64,000 nt of DNA, taken from Roseomonas sp. (GTDB taxonomy: Bacteria > Pseudomonadota > Alphaproteobacteria > Acetobacterales > Acetobacteraceae). Numbering within the stretch: position 1 is the stretch's first letter; each line of letters opens with the position of its first letter. The DNA lies in assembly GCA_020249505.1 (NCBI GenBank), contig JADCFN010000011.1, forward strand, positions 1 to 64,000. The letters run 5' to 3'. Shown piece after piece: positions 58,682-64,000 of this stretch. The notes below the pieces were generated by a model. It made no database searches. It saw nothing but the letters and a program-made list of their open reading frames with translations, and was not told the DNA's origin. The translations under genes were made by a program, and so were the position numbers.

Positions 58682-60042
58682 TTGCGATTGTCTTTCTGCT
58701 GGGGCTATTGGCGGTGACCGTATTCGCCGCAGCCACCGGCGCACAGGCTCTGCCCATCGCTGAAATCCTAATGCTGGTGGGCATTTTCGTGCTGTTTTTC
58801 AGCTCGGGCGTCTATATCGCAGCCGTGCTCGGCATTCTTGGCGTATTGGTCGGCTTTTTGTTTTCTGATCGCCCCTGGTGGGCCTTCATGGGGCAAACGC
58901 TTTGGGCGCCCTCATCCAACTTCGTACTGGTTGCGGTGCCGCTATTCCTGTTGATGGGCGAAATCCTATTGCGTGCTGGCCTTTCTGATCGGCTCTATCG
59001 CGCGCTGAATGTCTGGCTTAACCGCATGCCGGGCGGTTTGCTACATACCAATATCGTTTCCTGCGCGGTGTTTTCTGCCATCTCCGGCAGTTCGGTTGCA
59101 ACCGCGGCTACCATGGGTTCGGTAGCCCTGCCCTATTTTCAGGGCACGAAATATAGCCAGCGTATGGTGCTGGGCTCGCTCGCTGCAGGCGGTGCTTTGG
59201 GTAACTTAATCCCGCCGGGCATTACCTTCATCATTTATGGTCTGATCACGGAAACCTCGGTCGGCGCGCTTTATATCGCCGCGATTATTCCTTCGCTGCT
59301 CGTCACCGGGCTTTTCATTATGGTGATCCTGGCACATGGCCTGACGCACCCCATGGAAAAGCCTCCGAAACTGCCGCTTGCCATGAAGCTGCGCGCGCTG
59401 GTTGATCTTGTGCCAACGGTCCTGCTGATTCTACTGGTACTGGGCTCCATTTATGGTGGCTTCGCCACACCCACGGAAGCCGCCGCGCTTGGTGTTGTTG
59501 GCGCTGCACTCTTCGCTGCCTTGGAAGGCAAGCTGACGCTCCGCATGCTGAACGCCTCGGCCGAAGCGACCGCGCGCAATACGGCACTGCTTGGCCTGAT
59601 CCTCTTTGGCGCCTATTTGCTGAACTATATCCTGACGCTCATCAATGTGCCGCAAGCGCTCGCCGGCATGATCTCTGGCCTGCCGATTCCGCCCTGGGCC
59701 ATTATGCTGTGCATCATCGCGCTTTACGTGGCGCTCGGCACTTTCATGGAAGGCTTTTCCATGATCATCACCACGGTTCCGGTGGTATTTCCCATCGTCA
59801 CCGCGCTTGGCTATGACCCGATCTGGTTTGGCGTGATCGTCACCATGCTGGTGGAAATCGCCCAAATCAGCCCGCCTGATGGGACGGTGATGTACGTCCT
59901 GCAAGGCATGCGAAAACGGGCGGGGCCAATTACGGATGTCTTCGCCGGCGTCATGCCCTTCCTCGCTGTCTATCTTTTGGCTGTAGCGCTTCTGATGATA
60001 TTCCCGGGGCTGGCGCTTTGGCTGCCTAGCGTCATGGGCTGA
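58678..60042 (+). CDS. TRAP transporter large permease (DctM type)
   Basis: LVAVPLFLLMGEILLRAGLSDRLYRALNVWLNRMPGGLLHTNIVSCAVFSAISGSSVATAATMG. Confidence 0.96.
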   Translation: MIAIVFLLGLLAVTVFAAATGAQALPIAEILMLVGIFVLFFSSGVYIAAVLGILGVLVGFLFSDRPWWAFMGQTLWAPSSNFVLVAVPLFLLMGEILLRAGLSDRLYRALNVWLNRMPGGLLHTNIVSCAVFSAISGSSVATAATMGSVALPYFQGTKYSQRMVLGSLAAGGALGNLIPPGITFIIYGLITETSVGALYIAAIIPSLLVTGLFIMVILAHGLTHPMEKPPKLPLAMKLRALVDLVPTVLLILLVLGSIYGGFATPTEAAALGVVGAALFAALEGKLTLRMLNASAEATARNTALLGLILFGAYLLNYILTLINVPQALAGMISGLPIPPWAIMLCIIALYVALGTFMEGFSMIITTVPVVFPIVTALGYDPIWFGVIVTMLVEIAQISPPDGTVMYVLQGMRKRAGPITDVFAGVMPFLAVYLLAVALLMIFPGLALWLPSVMG

Positions 60043-60066
60043 CCTTATTCTTGACGGATCAAAACC

Positions 60067-62136
60067 TTGAGCACCGAAACCACCACGCGTCCCATTCGCA
60101 TCGCCGTTGATATCGGCGGCACATTCACTGACCTGCAAATCCTGGACGCGCGCCTTGGCGTGGCGCAGGCCTGGAAAACGCCGACAACGCCGGAAGACCC
60201 CTCCATTGGCCTTCTGACCGGCGTTAATGAAGCCGCGGCACGCTTTGGTTTTGCTCTGTCCGATGTAGGACTACTGCTACATGGCACTACCATTGCCACC
60301 AATGCGGTTTTGGAAAGAAAACTCACTCGTGGCGTTTTACTGACCACTGCGGGCTTTGAGGATGTGCTTGAAATCAATCGCCATGTCCGGCGCGATATTT
60401 ACGGCCTGGCGCAGGAACCTTTTCCAACGCTGATCCCGCGCGACCGCCGGCTTGGTGTGCATGAACGTCTGCGCGCAGATGGTAGCGCTGAAATACCGCT
60501 GGATGAATCTCAACTACCGGCACTGCTGGATCGCATCCAACAGCTCGGCGCCGAGACCATCGCGATTTCGCTGCTGCACGCCTATGCCAATCCCGCCCAT
60601 GAAAAGCGCTTGGCTGCGCTGATCCAGGCCGCGCGCCCTGATCTGCCGATTTCGCTTTCTGCTGATATTTCGCCGGAAGTTCGTGAATATGAGCGTTGCT
60701 CCACCACTGTGCTGAACGCGCTTCTGATGCCAGTCGTGAAAGCCTATCTGGACCGGCTTGAAAAGCGTTTGGGGGAGGACGGATTTTCGCCGCTTGTCTT
60801 CCTCGTGCAATCCAATGGTGGCGTCTGCAGCCTTCGCATGGCGGCTGAGCAACCCGCGCGGTTGCTGCTCTCTGGCCCATCGGGCGGTGCATTAGCAGCG
60901 GGCCGCATTTCGGAAATGCTCGCACGTCCCAATCTGGTCGCGGTGGATATGGGCGGCACATCCTATGATGTTTCTGTAGTGCAAGGCGGGCGCGTTTCCG
61001 TGATTACCCAGGGCGAGATTGACCGCCTGCCGGTGCGCCTGCCCATGGTAGAAATGCGCACCATCGGCGCCGGCGGCGGTTCCATCGGTTCTGTTGATGC
61101 CGCTGGGCGGCTCACGGTTGGCCCGCGTAGCGCCGGCGCACGGCCCGGGCCGGTTGCCTATGGGCGCGGCGGTACGGAGCCCACAGTCACGGATGCCAAT
61201 CTGGCACTCGGCCGTCTTGATCCCGAATTCTTCCTTGGCGGTGCCATCAAGCTTGATATGCCGGCTACGCGCACCGCGATTGAAACACGCATCGGCGCGC
61301 CGTTGCAATTGTCGTTGGAACTGGCGGCGGCGGGTATGCTGATGGTCACCAACGCCAATCTCGGCGCGGCGGTGCGGCTATCACTTTTTGAAAAAGGGTT
61401 TGATCCGCGCGATTTCGCGCTGCTGTCCTTTGGCGGTGCAGGCGGTTTGCACGCCACCGAAGTGGCCGAGGAAATGGGCATCACGGAAGTGATTTTCCCG
61501 CGCGAACCCGGCACGCTTTCTGCCTATGGCATCCTGTTTTCTGATCTGGTGCAGGATTTGGCGCGCACAAGGCTGACGCGCGCTGAACCCGCTGGCTTGC
61601 CACAGATGCGCGACATCATCGCTGAACTGCGCCAGGCCGCGGATGCGCGATTGGCACAGGATGGCATTCCGGCTGATGAACGTGAAATCACAATTGCCGC
61701 TGATATGCGCTATCATGGTCAGGCCTTTGAACTGCTTGTCCCATGGGGCCAACTACACGCCCCGGATGAGGCTGCCTTGACTGACCTTATCCAGCGCTTT
61801 CATGCCACGCATAAGCAGCGCTTTTCCTATTCCAATCAGGATGAAGTGGTGGAAATCGTCACCTTCCGCGCCATTGCCAAAGGCAAGCTCGCGAAACCTG
61901 TATTGCGCGAACCGACACCAGCCGCCCGCCCGGCGCGCAAAGCGAAGCGGCTCGCCTATGATGGACAGCAATGGTGCGACGTGACCGTCTGGGACCGTGA
62001 AACGCTCGGCGCCGATGATCTTATCGAAGGCCCAGCCATTATCGAAGAAGCCTTCGCCACCCATTGGATTTCCCGCGCCTGGCAAGCAAGGCTTGCCACC
62101 GGCGGCGCCCTGATTGCAAAGAAGATCGCGCCATGA
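60067..62136 (+). CDS. Hydantoinase/oxoprolinase family protein, subunit A
   Basis: IRIAVDIGGTFTDLQILD...LLLHGTTIATNAVLERKLTRGVLLTTAGFEDVLEI...VDMGGTSYDVSVVQGG. Confidence 0.96.
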   Translation: MSTETTTRPIRIAVDIGGTFTDLQILDARLGVAQAWKTPTTPEDPSIGLLTGVNEAAARFGFALSDVGLLLHGTTIATNAVLERKLTRGVLLTTAGFEDVLEINRHVRRDIYGLAQEPFPTLIPRDRRLGVHERLRADGSAEIPLDESQLPALLDRIQQLGAETIAISLLHAYANPAHEKRLAALIQAARPDLPISLSADISPEVREYERCSTTVLNALLMPVVKAYLDRLEKRLGEDGFSPLVFLVQSNGGVCSLRMAAEQPARLLLSGPSGGALAAGRISEMLARPNLVAVDMGGTSYDVSVVQGGRVSVITQGEIDRLPVRLPMVEMRTIGAGGGSIGSVDAAGRLTVGPRSAGARPGPVAYGRGGTEPTVTDANLALGRLDPEFFLGGAIKLDMPATRTAIETRIGAPLQLSLELAAAGMLMVTNANLGAAVRLSLFEKGFDPRDFALLSFGGAGGLHATEVAEEMGITEVIFPREPGTLSAYGILFSDLVQDLARTRLTRAEPAGLPQMRDIIAELRQAADARLAQDGIPADEREITIAADMRYHGQAFELLVPWGQLHAPDEAALTDLIQRFHATHKQRFSYSNQDEVVEIVTFRAIAKGKLAKPVLREPTPAARPARKAKRLAYDGQQWCDVTVWDRETLGADDLIEGPAIIEEAFATHWISRAWQARLATGGALIAKKIAP

Positions 62137-63764
62137 GCCTCGGCCCCATCGAAATTGAAGTCATCCGTAATGCGCTGACTGCGGCGGCGGCCGAGATGGA
62201 TATCACCATCTGGCGCACCAGCCGCAGCACCACAGTACGCGAATTGCTGGACTATTCGACAGCGGTCTTCGATGCTGATGGCAATAATGTCGCGCAATCG
62301 GCACGCATTCCGCAGCATCTGAATTCCATGGGCGCGGCGCTCCGCATATTGCTGGACCGCTTCGTGGATGCGGCGGATTGGCACGAAGATGATGTTGTTG
62401 CTACCAATGATCCCTATTGCGGCGCGCAGCACCTGAACGACATATTGGTCTTCAAGCCAGTTTTCCATGACGGCAAGCGGGTGGCCTATGTGGGTGCGCT
62501 TTGCCATCACATAGATATGGGTGGCATGGCGCCTGGTTCCTATGCTGCGACAGCAACTGAAGTCTTTCAGGAAGGGCTGCGCATTCCGCCGCTGAAACTG
62601 ATTGAAGGCGGCGTGCTGAACAAAGCAATCTACGCCATGATCGGGCAGAATGTGCGCAAGCCCGCGCTCATGCTCGGGGATTTGCAATCCCAATTGGCAA
62701 GCCTTGAGGTTGGCGCCGCTTCCATCCGCCGTATTGCCGCGCGCTATGGAGCCGCGACACTGATTCAAGCCACAAGCCGCATCCTGGATCAGAGCGAGGC
62801 CGCAATGCGTGCCGCCATTCGCGCCATGCCAGATGGCACTTATAGCTTTGAAGATTTCCTTGATGATGATGGTGTATCCAGTGAGCCGGTGCGGCTGCAC
62901 GCCTCTATCACCATCAAGGGCGATGAGATTGAGGTTGATTTGACCGCCTGCGCGGATCAGCAGCGCGGCCCCATCAATTGTACGCCGGCGATGTCCAATT
63001 GTGCTGTCTATTACAGCATCATAGCCGCAACAGATGGTGCCATGCCAGCCAATGCGGGCTGTTATCGCCCCATCCGTATTCGGCATCGTGAAGGCAGTGT
63101 CACATCCTGTCGCGCACCGGCATCCGTTGCGCATCGTGTGGCGGTTTGTCATCGGCTGGCCAATGTCATGTTCGGCTGCCTGCATAAGGCGCTGCCGGAC
63201 CGCATGCCGGCGGCCTATTATGGCGGGTCTTATGTGGCGACCTTCCAAACCGAAGCGGCGGATGGCGGGCGTGAAGTGCTGGTGGAAATCGAAATCGGCG
63301 GCACAGGCGCCAGCCCCGCCAAGGATGGCGTGAATGCCTGGTCCTTCGGCATGCACAATAACAGCAATATCCCGATCGAAATGATCGAAAGCCAAATGCC
63401 GCTCACTATCACTCATTACGGGCTGAAGCCTGATTCAGGTGGTGATGGGCAATATCGCGGCGGCCTTGGCCTTATTCGTGAATGGCGCGTGGATAGTCCC
63501 GCTGGGATTTTCACCGCGAATATGGATCGCTTTCGATTTCCGCCCTATGGCCTTGCCGGCGGCAAGCCGGCCAGCCTTGGGCGCCTGCTGCGTATTCGTG
63601 ATGGCAAGGAAACACCCATCGCACCTAAAAGCGATGCGGTGCGCTTGCTGAAGGGCGATATTGTGCGCCTGGAAACTTCCGGCGGCGGCGGCTTTGGTGA
63701 TCCTGGTAAGCGTGCAGCGGAACGGCGCAAGGCAGATCAGGCGCTTGGTTATGTGACGGGCTAA
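62133..63764 (+). CDS. Hydantoinase B/oxoprolinase family protein
   Basis: LGPIEIEVIRNALTAAAAEMDITIWRTSRSTTVRELLDYSTAVFDADGNNVAQSARIPQHLNSM...GGGGFGDPGKR. Confidence 0.96.
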   Translation: MSLGPIEIEVIRNALTAAAAEMDITIWRTSRSTTVRELLDYSTAVFDADGNNVAQSARIPQHLNSMGAALRILLDRFVDAADWHEDDVVATNDPYCGAQHLNDILVFKPVFHDGKRVAYVGALCHHIDMGGMAPGSYAATATEVFQEGLRIPPLKLIEGGVLNKAIYAMIGQNVRKPALMLGDLQSQLASLEVGAASIRRIAARYGAATLIQATSRILDQSEAAMRAAIRAMPDGTYSFEDFLDDDGVSSEPVRLHASITIKGDEIEVDLTACADQQRGPINCTPAMSNCAVYYSIIAATDGAMPANAGCYRPIRIRHREGSVTSCRAPASVAHRVAVCHRLANVMFGCLHKALPDRMPAAYYGGSYVATFQTEAADGGREVLVEIEIGGTGASPAKDGVNAWSFGMHNNSNIPIEMIESQMPLTITHYGLKPDSGGDGQYRGGLGLIREWRVDSPAGIFTANMDRFRFPPYGLAGGKPASLGRLLRIRDGKETPIAPKSDAVRLLKGDIVRLETSGGGGFGDPGKRAAERRKADQALGYVTG

Positions 63765-63818
63765 ACCTCTTACCAGCGCAATCATCCTGGCCTAGGCTTG
63801 GTTACGGAGGATTGCACC

Positions 63819-64000
63819 ATGACCCTGCCTTTGCTGTTCACGCACTGGACCAAACGTGGCGTTACGCTGAAAAACCGCGTGGTGGTCGCACCCATGCATC
63901 AATATGCGGCGGATCGTGGCTTCATCACGGATTGGCATTTGATGAATGCGGGACGCTTCGCCGCCGGTGGTGCCGGTATGGTGATGGTGGAAAGCACCAA
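63819..64000 (+). CDS. NADH:flavin oxidoreductase / Old Yellow Enzyme family, N-terminal fragment (runs off window)
   Basis: LPLLFTHWTKRGVTLKNRVVVAPMHQYAADRGFITDWHLMNAGRFAAGGAGMVMVEST. Confidence 0.9.
   Translation, partial: MTLPLLFTHWTKRGVTLKNRVVVAPMHQYAADRGFITDWHLMNAGRFAAGGAGMVMVEST

Noticed and set aside
61956-63416. 486-aa minus-strand ORF antisense to hydantoinase B
   Set aside because: Opposite strand encodes an unambiguous HyuB; composition (His/Ile/Arg/Gly) is typical of antisense reading.
1-64000. CRISPR arrays, tRNA/rRNA genes, prophage or conjugative modules, defence systems
   Set aside because: No regularly spaced direct repeats, no tRNA-like or rRNA sequence and no phage or defence protein families recognised; this was reading by eye, so short tRNAs could be missed without tRNAscan-SE.

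Overview
The window is about 64 kb of high-GC, gene-dense bacterial chromosome. By gene content (alphaproteobacterial style, many orphan Bug/TctC and other Tat-exported binding proteins) it is probably Acetobacteraceae-like; this is inference, no search was run. I recognise about 60 protein-coding genes. The left edge is the 3' end of an IS5-type transposase element inserted into an Asp/Glu-racemase/arylmalonate-decarboxylase-like gene. Most of the rest is peripheral catabolism and uptake: M20 hydrolases, amidases, GMC and FAD oxidoreductases, CoA-transferases, hydantoinase A/B, a cytosine-deaminase-like enzyme, creatininase, PuuE-like deacetylase, ABC, TRAP and Bug binding proteins. Embedded in this are a compact queuosine cluster (queA-tgt-queF-queG-queC-VUT transporter), an ATP-grasp/alpha-E/Anbu-type peptidase operon, and a group IV ornithine/lysine decarboxylase with a long structured leader (speF-like candidate). 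At the DNA level, two copies of a dispersed about 46-bp palindromic element have conserved flanks and differing but self-complementary cores; both lie between convergent genes. Several other convergent junctions carry hairpins that enclose the stop codons. No rRNA, tRNA or CRISPR array was recognised. I see no clear-cut wholly new system. The best candidates for follow-up are the repeat/terminator family, the decarboxylase leader, the ABC-deaminase operon and the TRAP/hydantoinase operon.
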